Shown in pieces: positions 34,101 to 43,487 of a stretch of 64,000 nucleotides of DNA. Source of the stretch: Glebionis coronaria. Taxonomy: Eukaryota > Streptophyta > Magnoliopsida > Asterales > Asteraceae. Every line of letters starts with the position of its first letter. Position 1 is the stretch's first letter. The notes beneath the pieces were generated by a model, which was not told the origin of the DNA, did no database searches, and saw only the letters and a program-made list of their open reading frames with translations. The stretch covers positions 186,001-250,000 of the forward strand of contig JANFOE010002254.1 of NCBI GenBank assembly GCA_025667525.1. The letters are read 5' to 3'. The position numbers and the translations under genes were made by a program.

Positions 34101-35256
34101 ATCTTATGTCATTAAAAAGGATAAAGAATTCACCGATCTTTGGAATAAATTTGTCAAAAAATGTGATGAATGCAAATATGACAAGATTTCGTATGAAAAA
34201 GCTCACAATGAAATGCAACAAACTATCGCACGGTTGCAGGCTCAGTTAGGAGGGGTTTCAGAAACGAATTTGGCCTCGTCTAGGTTAGAGAGTGCTAGTG
34301 GTGGTAATGTTCAGAAGCTTAAGGCTAAGATTGCAGATTTAGAATCTGTTGTTGTTTCATATAAGCGGGCTGTTGAACAAAGTAAGTCTGTCTACCAGAA
34401 ACTTATTGATAAAATCTGTGAGAACTGTAAGTTAAAGGCCTTGTTAAAAGATAAGACTTCTGAACCTAGCTCGATTGTGGATACGATGATCCAGAAACCA
34501 GCAACCTCGGGACCCACTCGTATTGCTGTGACTCCTTTTCCCAAGGTTGCTGGAACGAAAACTGCTATGATTGCCCCAGGAATGTTTCGTGTTAGTTCTC
34601 CCTCTGTGCCTAGCAAACAACGTACAGCAAGCGTTAGGATAAAACCGGTCACTATAACTCAACCACAAGTTATTGATTTAAAAAGTGCTAATTCTAATAG
34701 ACGCGTGTCTTCTTCTACAGGAATAAACAACTACACTAAGAGCAGAAGGCCACAGCCTACGAGCAATACAAGGAATGATAGGGTCCCTTTTGCCTCTAGA
34801 AGTAGTCGCCCCAAGATCAATAATGTGGAAGTAGAAGAACACCCTAGGAATTTACCGCTTTTTAATCATAATCAGAAACCTAATTCATCTGAATGTAATG
34901 ACTTTAAGCTTGCTATTCGGAATGAAAAATCTGAAGTTATTTGTGCTAAATGTAATAAATGTTTCTTTACTTTTAGTCATGATGCTTGTGGTTTGACTAT
35001 GAATGGTTTGAATTATGGTGGTTACACTCGAATTGACAAGCTGTCAGTCAGTGAACAACAACGCACTCCTAAGGCTAAGGTGTATGTTCCAAAAAGTACG
35101 CATGTAGGGTCCACAGAAAGTCTTGCTAAGCCTAGTAGCCCTAGACTCACCTCTAAATGGTTGCCTACTGGTAGAAATTTTGACTGTAGTGGCAAAATTA
35201 TCGACACTAGTAGATCTCATACTGACAGTGAAACGTCGGTATGTGATACGGCTTAA
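31105..35256 (+). CDS. gag: SIRE-type gag polyprotein (1383 codons)
   Basis: The first ATG with good downstream coding starts MTSQQDIYAAGTENRPPML. The copia gag domain lies at about residues 15-240, including LRYAKCKPLGKLI, AYEMW-like HEMWLRIQKMMKGSE, and FSTLMNHLRRNKHEP. A Gln/Asn/Gly-rich stretch (about 260-430) leads to a CCHC knuckle CYNCRGFGHYARDC at residues 434-447. Acidic and coiled-coil segments dominate about residues 590-770 and 900-1150. A C-terminal Cys/His cluster (CAKCNKCFFTFSHDAC) begins near residue 1280. The frame ends in TAA at 35254-35256, and the same frame continues open into the protease. Gag packages the element RNA in the cytoplasm. Confidence 0.92.
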   Translation: MTSQQDIYAAGTENRPPMLTKENYTTWASRLLRYAKCKPLGKLIVNSIQKGPYVRRTIIVPGDPTNANPVADSSHEQTDEELTEAESKQLDADDQAIQVILMGLPEDVYAAVDSCETAHEMWLRIQKMMKGSEIGLQEKETKLLREWEKFTSTEGEQIEPYYHRFSTLMNHLRRNKHEPAQIAANIKFLDNLPSEWSRYVTLVNQTKDLHVVDYTQVYDYLKMNQDEANEVRAERRAKTQDPLAFMANSPSSMSYPMVPYHQPSSSNFLPQQQQQLTAYGYQHPAAMNYLQQPIACFDDITDPTHAINTGLALLAKAFKFTINPTNNNQRISSNTRNRQIAQPFMNANQDRQLVVAGNTGTQFQQYGQNAGQTVGNAGNQYGQNRGQNPGVPNAGNQNGLIVVPAVGNQMGNIVAARAENTGTGNGNNNRQVQCYNCRGFGHYARDCTSKKKRDAAYLQTQLLIAQKEEAGIPLQAEEFDLMASAAEYDEEEEVNANYILMANLQQASTSGMHDDRAPVYDADGPSEVHPSFDDNDIYNMSNQEEEYTEMLEPYIETHEDQTNTSNIISNEPSVDLSVDQVAQPTTLPDETHAYYKSLFDKLAKDVDHATVVNNKFRETNAKLTTELAGYKEREKSFEIHHEKIKELEQAHATSVYQEKCTTKKLNALHLSSAKKISELNDEITSLNKQLSTEKSIVSDLKEERKQLKHDFKIREDGLLEDFCKAQDRIRELDNLLVKRGQTMQTINMLAPKVNEINYTRYKMALGCPLPPNPGYLKKVQATNETLYNGSVLLSDEHDPPSVHDSEETTELAVESRLRMQKLDKEVIPVYYPKINPPTVFVRSKTNTEMLLLPSEELSDDPPKPSITRRFLNELKDNFVILKRVVNSKITGGNFTSPVQIEVQKILQNDINPIINQVDARLGNLENAFLKELANFVEDFKSLTKEADESLDKIKVLEKDLECLSKTRDCIDSSPIELGTSMSHNENLQTELDLMKDKTESYVIKKDKEFTDLWNKFVKKCDECKYDKISYEKAHNEMQQTIARLQAQLGGVSETNLASSRLESASGGNVQKLKAKIADLESVVVSYKRAVEQSKSVYQKLIDKICENCKLKALLKDKTSEPSSIVDTMIQKPATSGPTRIAVTPFPKVAGTKTAMIAPGMFRVSSPSVPSKQRTASVRIKPVTITQPQVIDLKSANSNRRVSSSTGINNYTKSRRPQPTSNTRNDRVPFASRSSRPKINNVEVEEHPRNLPLFNHNQKPNSSECNDFKLAIRNEKSEVICAKCNKCFFTFSHDACGLTMNGLNYGGYTRIDKLSVSEQQRTPKAKVYVPKSTHVGSTESLAKPSSPRLTSKWLPTGRNFDCSGKIIDTSRSHTDSETSVCDTA

Positions 35257-38200
35257 TTATCTTCTAACCCTACAGGAACCTATTTCATCGGTTGCCAAAA
35301 TATTTGTTTCTCTTATCATTGGCAGGCTGTTGAAATTTGTCTCTGGTGCGTGGACTCGGGCTGTTCCAAACATATGACTGGGAATCGAAGCCTTCTCAAG
35401 AACTTTGTATGGCGTTTCATGGGAACTGTTCGATTTGGAAATGATCATGTTGCGGCAATTCTAGGCTATGGTGATCTTCATTGGGGAAATATAATCATCA
35501 CCAGAGTCTCTTTTGTTGATGGCTTGGGACATAACTTGTTCTCGGTTGGGCAATTTTGTGATTCAGACTTGGAGGTCGCTTTCAGAAGTCATACATGTTT
35601 TGTAAGAGATCTTGAAGGAATTGATCTGTTGAAAGGAAATCGTACCACCAACCTTTACACCATTGATCTTTTTCAAATGTCTGCTGCTTCTCCAATTTGT
35701 CTCATGGCCCGAGCCACATCAACAAAGTCGTGGTTATGGCATCAAAGGTTATCTCATCTCAATTTCGATGCCATCACCCATCTCGCGAAATATGATCTCG
35801 TTACCGGTCTTCCAAAGTTCAAATATACAAAAGACCATCTTTGTCCTTCATGTGAGCAAGGTAAAAGTAAGAAGAAGCCTCACAAACCCAAACCTGTTCC
35901 CAACTCAACGAATAGGTTACATCTCCTACATATGGATTTGTGTGGCCCAATGAGAATCAAAAGTATTAATGGAAAGCGGTATGTCCTTGTCATTGTGGAT
36001 GACTATTCTCGCTACACATGGGTTCATTTTCTTGCTTCAAAAGATGAAACCCCCGATGTAATTATTAACTTCTTGAAGAAAACATCAGTTCTACTGCAAG
36101 CCCCTGTCATTATTGTGAGAACGGATAACGGTACAGAATTCACAAATCAGAAATTGAAAGCTTATTTTGACGAAGTTGGGATTTCTCATCAAACTTCGGC
36201 TGTAAGAACTCCAGAGCAGAATGGAGTTGTGGAACGGAGGAATCGTACGTTAGTTGAAGCTGCTCGAACGATGCTTCTCTCCTCTAGTGCACCGTTATTC
36301 CTTTGGGCTGACGCTATAGCAACTGCATGTTATACTCAAAACCGCTCCATTATTCACACCTGTTTCAACAAAACACCTTATGAGATCATTAATGGAAGAA
36401 AACCGGATATTTCATTTTTACATGTCTTCGGTGCATTATGTTATCCGAAGAATGATCGTGAAGATATCGGTAAACTTGAACCTAAAGGTGATATTGGTTT
36501 TTTCATTGGTTATTCTTCAACTGCTTGTGCTTACAGGGTTTATAATCGAAGGACAAGAAAGGTAATGGAGACTATGAATGTTACCTTTGATGAACTCTCG
36601 GGTATGGCCTCTCAACATAGGAGTTCACATCCCGAGTTTCAAGGTCAGACTTCTGGACACGTAAGTTCAGGACTCGCGCTTCAATTTGCGCCGTCAGCAA
36701 TCTCATCGTTACAACCTTCGGAACGTGACTTGGAAGTTTTATTTGGGCCTATATATGATGAATATATGGAGGGTCTTTCGTCATTTGGTGTTCCTCAAAA
36801 TGCCCCGGCTGCACCTGCTACGGTAGTTCAAGAACCTCCAACTGCATCTACACCATCAGCATCTACTTCTGCACCATCTACGACCTCAACCATAGTACCT
36901 CAAAACATTCCAACCACTTCTCCGATTGCTGACGCAACTCAACAACATTCTCAACAAATTCCTACTCATGTTCATCTTCAGAATGAAATAGTTGCTGAAA
37001 ATGCAAACAATGCGATGCTCAACGAACACGAGTTTGTTAATCCATTTGCGGCTTCCACAAGCACTACTCAGCCTTCAGCACCATATGTGGATCCGTCGAG
37101 CTCGCATCAAGTTTCTCATACACTTCCACATGAACACAAATGGACTAAGAATCATCCTTTGGTTCAAGTGATTGGCAATCTCTCACGACCGGTCTCAACA
37201 CGAAATCAGCTGCGTACCGATGGTGATATGTGTATCTATGCACTATCAGTCAGCACAATGGAACCAGCAAGTGTGAAAGAAGCAATGACCGATGCATCAT
37301 GGATTGAGTCTATGCAAGAAGAACTTAATCAGTTCATCCGACTCGATGTATGGGAGTTAGTACCTCGACCGGACAATATCGATCCGCTCACCCTAAAATG
37401 GTTATTCAAAAACAAGATGGATGAGGAGCAAACGGTCATTAGGAACAAGACTCGGTTAGTTGTGAGAGGTTATAAACAGCAGGAGGGAATTGATTTCGCT
37501 GAGTCCTTTGCCCCGGTTGCTCGGATGGAAGCTATTAGGATTTTCTTGGCATATGCTGCACACAAATCGTTCACTGTGTATCAAATGGACGTGAAGACGG
37601 CTTTCTTGCATGGGCCGTTAAAAGAAGAAGTGTATGTATGTCAACCTGAAGGTTTCATTAATACCGAACATCCAAGCCATGTATACAAGTTGAAAAAGGC
37701 AATTTATGGTTTGAAACAAGCACCGAGGGCATGGTACGACGAATTATCATCATTTCTTCTACAAAATCACTTCAGCAAAGGAACAATTGATCCAACGTTG
37801 TTTATCAAGCACTACGGCAACGACATCTTGGTGGCTCAGGTTTATGTAGATGATATTATATTTGGTTCTACTAACCCAAAATATTCCATATTATTTGCCG
37901 ACCTTATGAAAAGTCGATTTGAAATGTCCATGATGGGGGAAATGACGTTTTTTCTTGGTCTCCAAGTTCACCAATCCCCCCGTGGTATTTTCATAAATCA
38001 GTCCAAGTATGTGCTTGAGATTCTAACGAAATTTGGTATGGATAACTGTGATCCTATTGGTACTCCAATGGACACTAAACACAAGCTTGATTTGGATAAG
38101 AAAGGGACATTTGTAGATGCTACAAAATACCGTAGTATGATCGGGTCCCTTATGTACTTAACCTCAAGCAGACCGGACATTGTGCATGCTACTTGTTTAT

Positions 38201-38820
38201 GTGCTCGGTATCAGGCTCAGCCAACCGAGAAACACCTCAAGGAGGTTAAAAGGATCTTTCGTTATCTCCGGGGAACCATTAACATGGGTCTTTGGTATAC
38301 GAAGGATTCTGGTTTTAATCTCACGGGTTTTTCAGATGCCGATCATGCAGGGTGTCATGATACATTCAAGAGCACTTCCGGTGGAGCACAATTCTTAGGC
38401 GAAAAGCTAGTGAGCTGGTCATCAAGGAAACAAGACTGTACGACATTGTCAACCGCGGAAGCAGAATATGTGTCTCTATCCGTGTGTAGTGCTCAAGTCC
38501 TTTGGATGAGAACACAACTCACGGATTATGGCTTTTACTTTAACAAAGTCCCTATTTATTGTGATTCACAATCAGCCATAGCCATATCCTGCAACCCGGT
38601 CCAACATTCCAAGACCAAGCACATAGCTGTCCGATTCCATTTCATTAAGGAGCATGTGGAAAAAGGAACGATTGAACTGTTCTTTGTCAAGACGGACTAC
38701 CAACTAGCCGACATCTTCACCAAAGCTCTTCCTCAAGACAGATTTGAATTCTTGGTTCGTCGACTTGGTATGCGTAGTTTCACTCCTGATGAACTTGAAC
38801 GCCTTGCACATTCGCAGTAA
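35257..38820 (+). CDS. pol: SIRE-type pol: protease, integrase, RT, RNase H
   Basis: Open in the gag frame directly after the TAA, so protein could come from read-through or a changed stop. The first ATG (35350) lies just before or within the protease active site [10 protein letters not shown]. Numbering from that ATG: integrase zinc module H131/CPSCEQGK, catalytic D196 (MDLCGPM), D259 (RTDNGTEF) and E295 ([10 protein letters not shown]), with the 35-residue D-to-E spacing of retroviral integrases. A Ser/Thr/Pro-rich linker lies at about 420-600. RT contains [33 protein letters not shown] and the catalytic YVDD at 832-835. RNase H contains [23 protein letters not shown] and [10 protein letters not shown]. 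No stop or frameshift, so enzymatically intact in appearance. Confidence 0.93.
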   Translation, partial: LSSNPTGTYFIGCQNICFSYHWQAVEICLWCVDSGCSKHMTGNRSLLKNFVWRFMGTVRFGNDHVAAILGYGDLHWGNIIITRVSFVDGLGHNLFSVGQFCDSDLEVAFRSHTCFVRDLEGIDLLKGNRTTNLYTIDLFQMSAASPICLMARATSTKSWLWHQRLSHLNFDAITHLAKYDLVTGLPKFKYTKDHLCPSCEQGKSKKKPHKPKPVPNSTNRLHLLHMDLCGPMRIKSINGKRYVLVIVDDYSRYTWVHFLASKDETPDVIINFLKKTSVLLQAPVIIVRTDNGTEFTNQKLKAYFDEVGISHQTSAVRTPEQNGVVERRNRTLVEAARTMLLSSSAPLFLWADAIATACYTQNRSIIHTCFNKTPYEIINGRKPDISFLHVFGALCYPKNDREDIGKLEPKGDIGFFIGYSSTACAYRVYNRRTRKVMETMNVTFDELSGMASQHRSSHPEFQGQTSGHVSSGLALQFAPSAISSLQPSERDLEVLFGPIYDEYMEGLSSFGVPQNAPAAPATVVQEPPTASTPSASTSAPSTTSTIVPQNIPTTSPIADATQQHSQQIPTHVHLQNEIVAENANNAMLNEHEFVNPFAASTSTTQPSAPYVDPSSSHQVSHTLPHEHKWTKNHPLVQVIGNLSRPVSTRNQLRTDGDMCIYALSVSTMEPASVKEAMTDASWIESMQEELNQFIRLDVWELVPRPDNIDPLTLKWLFKNKMDEEQTVIRNKTRLVVRGYKQQEGIDFAESFAPVARMEAIRIFLAYAAHKSFTVYQMDVKTAFLHGPLKEEVYVCQPEGFINTEHPSHVYKLKKAIYGLKQAPRAWYDELSSFLLQNHFSKGTIDPTLFIKHYGNDILVAQVYVDDIIFGSTNPKYSILFADLMKSRFEMSMMGEMTFFLGLQVHQSPRGIFINQSKYVLEILTKFGMDNCDPIGTPMDTKHKLDLDKKGTFVDATKYRSMIGSLMYLTSSRPDIVHATCLCARYQAQPTEKHLKEVKRIFRYLRGTINMGLWYTKDSGFNLTGFSDADHAGCHDTFKSTSGGAQFLGEKLVSWSSRKQDCTTLSTAEAEYVSLSVCSAQVLWMRTQLTDYGFYFNKVPIYCDSQSAIAISCNPVQHSKTKHIAVRFHFIKEHVEKGTIELFFVKTDYQLADIFTKALPQDRFEFLVRRLGMRSFTPDELERLAHSQ

Positions 38821-40290
38821 TCTTGTATATATTTATCAGAAAATCAAAATACAAAAATATAAAACCTATAAAAACAAAATAAAAAATGAGAAAACCTTTC
38901 AAAAAATACCAAAAATATTCTTCTCCGACATGTCTCTCAGCATCGATAATATGGACGTGCTTAGAAATGTTGTTCAATAACAACACGGGTACGTACATAA
39001 AGTTCGAATGAGAGTTTAAATGTTTTCAAAACATGTCTTTTCTAATTTTCTTCTCATAATGGCTTATAGTCACATGTCAGACTATAACCCGGTCCCTAAA
39101 TAAAGGAAAGTCTTTGACTTATCCTCAACAACGAGAAATTTATTTTTCTCGGTCATGAGCTTATATCGAAACATTCAAAGTTTTAAGCTCATGAACACAA
39201 TTTTTCTCGGACTTTTGAGCACAATTTTTCAAAGTATTTCAAAACAATGTGCTCATATACTCCCCTATTTAAATACAATCTCTTTTCGAGGGGGAGTATA
39301 ATGATTTCATAAACATCTGTTCCAAAGTTTCATGACACATTATTCTCTCCATGTTTCATCACTAATTTCACAAAAATTTCAATTTCATGCAATTTTTGAG
39401 GGGGAGAATAGTGATTAAAATATGTTGTCTTGGATAATATCTTTGATGTAAGTGCTTTCTCTTCCTAATATGTGCAAAAACCTTTCCTTTTATGATGCAC
39501 ATATGTAGGGGGAGCGTTTTTGGTGATATAGAAAACTTTCAAGGTGTAAACATTGATTTCATCAACACCTTGACTGCATTTTCAAATGATTTTTCTGGTT
39601 ACGATATCTATACCCTTCAAACACATAAATTCACGATGGTATTGGTGTCAAAAGGTGGTTAGGTATTCGTCCTATGATCCAACCAGAACCGGAGGGATCT
39701 TCCCAGGGACAATCCATTAGAACTTAGAAGTCCTTAGGAAAGATGGAGTAGTTGAGTGTACGGGAATAATGCCGACTAATGACTTAAGCTAGCACTGGAA
39801 CAATCACAACAAGGTGCTAGTTATGACGTCTTGGTAAGCATTGAAGGGGTTGAAGAATGAAAAAGAAATGTAAGGATAAAGGGTGTAAAGAAAGAAGCCC
39901 TCCATACAACTTAGGCAGAAACCGGGTCAATACATCTATTATCAGAATCACTTTGATGATTTCTGATACTGAAGACAAAGCATCATGGACCCAGTGATGC
40001 AATGCACAACCCTTCCCAGCCTACTCAAGCTTCTCTCAAAAGAAGTTTGTTTTATTGTCACGGAGTTCAACTCATTTCTATCAACTTTCTCACTCCGAGA
40101 TAGTAGATATTGAATAGGTGGCAGTCTGCTCCAGCCTCCGATCACCAAATAAACGTGCACTTATAGAGTCTAGAGCCAACGAGATTCATCAAAAATCTCA
40201 TTAGGACACTTATTCCATAGATCAATTGTTGTTCATCATTAGAACACAAGCGATGATTTACAGAGTCCTACGCTCTATCCTTGTGGTATT

Positions 40291-40667
40291 GCTAGAACAT
40301 TCAGAGTGATACTCTTTAGTATTCACAGTGATGAATGGAAATCCTTCCAGTGTTAACATCAAACAGCACTGCGGTAGGTCATATGTAAGATTCACTTGAA
40401 TTAAACATATGCTAACTGGAAAGCAACAGTGGTTTGATTCTTAATTGATTCAAACTCGTTCCAGGTCTCGACGCAATATCTTTATGATCTTGCCAGAACA
40501 TTCAGAGTAATACTTTTCAGTATTTACAGTGACGAATGGAAATCCTTCCAGTGTCATCATCAAACAGCACTGCGGTAGGTAACTTGTGCGATTCTATATG
40601 AATCAAACTTGTGTCAACTGGAAAGCAACGATGGTTTGATTCTTAATTGATTCAGACTTGTTCCAGG
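40291..40667 (+). repeat. Tandem duplication of about 175 bp
   Basis: Copies at 40291-40465 and 40492-40667 share AGAACATTCAGAGT, ATGGAAATCCTTCCAGTGT, AAACAGCACTGCGGTAGGT, AACTGGAAAGCAAC and TTGATTCTTAATTGATTC, with substitutions between. Both lie in the 3' non-coding region of the SIRE-type element. Confidence 0.85.
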
Positions 40668-41182
40668 AAAGTGAATTGACGACTTAATCAGCAGAATGGA
40701 ACTGCATGATTCACTCCTTACTTTGAGTTATCTTTCGATATATTCAAGTATTGAGAACGGCTACCACAGCTGGAAATCCTGTCAAGGAAGTTCTTTGAAC
40801 TTACCTGATCACAGGTACAGTATTCGTACTGTATAACGGGAAACCGGTGGAATGCAAACGGTGGCGGTATCTCAAGAGTCGCAACTCAAGGCCACATATT
40901 CAGGATTTTTGAAGAAAGCTCAAGAACATCTAAAGACAAAGACTTCCGCTACTCTGATGATCAAGGGAGATTGTTTACAAGCTTTCAAGTCAACACAAAA
41001 CATGAGTATGTGGAGAAAGACACAAGAACACAAGCTGGCAAAGCTTCAAGATCAAGTCAAGGAAAAGATCAAAGATCCAAGAACACAAGTCATGAAAGGA
41101 ACTATGAAAGAACTCTCAAGGCAACAAGCTTCAAAGTCTGCAAAACCAACGAAGTGAAGTCACATATTACATGACCACCCCT

Positions 41183-41193
41183 TAGGGGGAGAT
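41183..41193 (+). promoter_or_regulatory. Polypurine tract of the SIRE-type element
   Basis: TAGGGGGAGAT directly before the 3' LTR TGTTAGCC. Confidence 0.8.
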
Positions 41194-41556
41194 TGTTAGC
41201 CGTATTTAAAGTGATGGTAATATAATATACCGTTGCGAAGCTCGTGATAAATACTATTCAACGGTGTCGATAGTTCTTAGTTATTAATGTTTATGTAACG
41301 GGAATTAGTCCCGAACACACAAATGAGGAAGGCCTCCTAAACACTTACTACTTAGTATAAAAGGCCTCCTAAGCCTCATTTGTGTGTGTGTTTTCCATTT
41401 CATTTGTTTTAGAGAGAGAAACGTATGTGTTTCTCTCACTAGGAATTCACATCTTCTTGTTTTTCTCTTTTCCTTCATCTAATCTAATCTTTCTTTTTTG
41501 GTTTAATCTTCATCTTCATTTATATATCATATATAGTCGTGTGAATCTATCCTACA
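41194..41556 (+). repeat. 3' LTR of the SIRE-type element
   Basis: 363 bp, matching the 5' LTR except GGTAATAT for GGTCATAT near the start. Followed by the AAATC target duplication. Confidence 0.92.
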
Positions 41557-41921
41557 AAATCGACCTGGTCGAGTCATCGGGTAAACTCGGATTAACCCGG
41601 TTTTCTAAATTGTTTACCAACTAATATAATATGTAGGGTTTACGTAACGAGTAACGTGTATTATTAGTTAGCTCATAAACTCTGATGTAATGTTTTACTT
41701 TTCGCTTTACTAAAAGTTTTTATAGGCTTTTTGATACACGTTTATTTAATATTTTATCTAGCATTGAATTGTCATATATGATATATTAAAACATTCTATA
41801 ATTTCAATTTGATCTTTTTATGCTTTATTTTGAACGTACAGAAACACTTACCACAATATCGCATACTGTAAATTATTTGCCACTAACCAAATTCCGCCGC
41901 TATACGCGGGTACTCGTCTAG

Positions 41922-42174
41922 TTTGATATAAAACTGGTTTGATTTGGCGGTTAAACCGGTTGAACCGGTAAACCAGTAATCTGACCAGGTCAATAAAAAT
42001 TCTGGATTTTAAAACATTGCTATTTTGCTGACGTAATATCATTTTTTGACTATAACACCAAGTCTGTAACACAATTGTTTCATGTGCTTTTATTTTTATT
42101 TCATAAGCACTCAGTTGATCGATCATAAACGTTTTTTAAAATTTGATGGTTTAAACTAAACTCTAGCTAATTAG
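41922..42174. other. Spacer with AACCGGTT-rich repeat piece
   Basis: At 41930-42015 AACCGGTTGAACCGG-type sequence ends TTTTAAAACATTG, resembling in reverse the CAATGTTTTGAAACCCGG at 29728. No gene is supported; the 92-codon antisense frame is a by-product. Confidence 0.4.
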
Positions 42175-42182
42175 ATTGTCGG

Positions 42183-42791
42183 TAGAGATGGCAACGGGAC
42201 CGGGTTTGCGGGGAATGGTTGCTACCATCCCCATCCCAAAAGTTATATATATATCCCCATCCCCGTCCCTATCCCCATCGGGGATTACAAACTACATACC
42301 ATCCCCATCCCCAGCGGGGAACGGGGATCCCCAATGGGGAATCGGGGATTTTTTTCCCGTTACATAATTAGCATTTAAACTATGTTTCAAATGACGCGAC
42401 CATTACGAATAACACGATACGGTAATATCAAACAAAATTAACGAGATTAACATTCATGCGATCACGCTCATTATTAATAATAACAAAATTAACACAAAAT
42501 AGCTCATCCTATAAGGTTAGTGTCAAAAGAGATATTAACAATCGATTGACGGTGTTTCAAATATCTAATAGATATTTGAAATATACAAGATATATAAATA
42601 TATATGTAGAATAAAGATATTAGGGGGCGGGTTCGGGGAACCAATGTTATTACCATCCCCGCCTCCATACCCGCTTTTTACTAACGGGGAATCCCCACCC
42701 CCATCCCCATACCTGGTCAACTCGGAGAATCCCCGGTCAAATCGGATTCGGGCAGATTCTCCGTCGGGTTCGGAGTTTTTTGCCATCTCTA
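42183..42791. mobile_element. Non-autonomous hAT element, 609 bp
   Basis: Terminal inverted repeats TAGAGATGGCAA and TTGCCATCTCTA, flanked by perfect 8-bp target duplications ATTGTCGG (42175-42182 and 42792-42799), the hAT signature. GGGGATCCCC and CCATCCCC-type subterminal repeats fill both ends. No transposase, so it depends on an autonomous hAT. Confidence 0.93.
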
Positions 42792-42799
42792 ATTGTCGG

Positions 42800-43487
42800 A
42801 CATGATTACCTAAAACTAAATTCTAAAAAGAAAGACCTTATTGTCATAAAGAAACACGTGAGATAAAAGTATATTCCACAAGCTAACACATTTTGAAGCC
42901 ATACAAGTTTTGTGTAAGAACTTTTTTTTTTGAAAATGATTAAAAGAGTCCACTTTTTTAGAGCAACATGTAATTTAGTAAAAAAAAACATGATTTTTCC
43001 TCAAACAGTCTAGGACAACAGAGAATTTGGGCAATGATGGAAGAATCCGCCATGTGTTCGTATAAAGTACACATGAAGTACGTATTGTGTAAGAGATGTT
43101 TTCTGGGCAATTTAACAGATATAGGCAATTCGAATATTGGACAACTTGAGTTTTTGGTCATTTTATTTAAAATGGTTGAATAATACATATTATTATTTTG
43201 AGCAATTGTACTATGGGTAACACCAATTATAGGGAAACCGAGTATTTTATTATTTCTACTACCCTTACTCTCCTCTTTCAAAACACACACACACATTCTA
43301 CCCAAAATAAATCATAACCGGGTACTCTCTATTCTTCAATGAACTAATCCATTATATATCAATATCAAATCACCTTTAATAAATCAAAACACATACATCA
43401 GTCACCAAAAATAAATCAAAATCAACCCTCTATGTTCTTCAATGAACGAAACCATCATATCAAAATATCAAATCCAGTTTTAATATC
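42800..43487. other. Spacer upstream of the DUF1985-type pseudogene
   Basis: AT-rich; holds a short (CA)n run at about 43281-43294. May include promoter of the downstream gene, but no convincing TATA element was identified. Confidence 0.4.

Larger units (their letters stand above)
38821..41193 (+). other. SIRE-type 3' region with repeated polypurine tracts
   Basis: Three internal GAGGGGGAG-like tracts (39288-39296, 39398-39406, 39507-39514) precede the functional one beside the LTR (41183-41193). Multiplied polypurine tracts in this region are known for Sireviruses. A 101-codon frame at 40852-41157, rich in Lys and Gln, has no recognisable envelope-like signal or membrane segment and may be accidental. 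Confidence 0.75.
29754..41556 (+). mobile_element. SIRE-type Ty1/copia retrotransposon, young, 11.8 kb
   Basis: Two 363-bp LTRs (TGTTAGCCG...ATCCTACA) and perfect target duplications AAATC at 29749-29753 and 41557-41561. I find one difference between LTRs (C/A about 30 bases in). Internal order: primer site, TTCCGAT-rich leader, very long gag, then protease, integrase, RT and RNase H, and a 2.4-kb 3' region with repeated polypurine tracts. Large gag and multiplied polypurine tracts are known Sirevirus traits. Only one in-frame stop (35254-35256) interrupts gag-pol. Confidence 0.92.
29505..41921 (+). mobile_element. Helitron-like element split by a copia insertion
   Basis: Left end TCTATACTATATTATAAAGG follows an A; right end CCGCCGCTATACGCGGG...CTAG precedes a T. 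These are Helitron hallmarks (TC start, GC-rich subterminal hairpin, CTAG end). Without the copia element and one target duplication, about 610 bp remain, with no Rep/helicase, so it would be non-autonomous. The GGTTAACCCGG-type sequence inside (41560-41610) resembles nearby repeat pieces, so alternative nesting is possible. Confidence 0.5.

Noticed and set aside
40852..41157. Possible envelope-like ORF after copia pol
   Set aside because: Only 101 codons, Lys/Gln-rich, no signal peptide or membrane segment. It lies in a region with repeated non-coding tracts.
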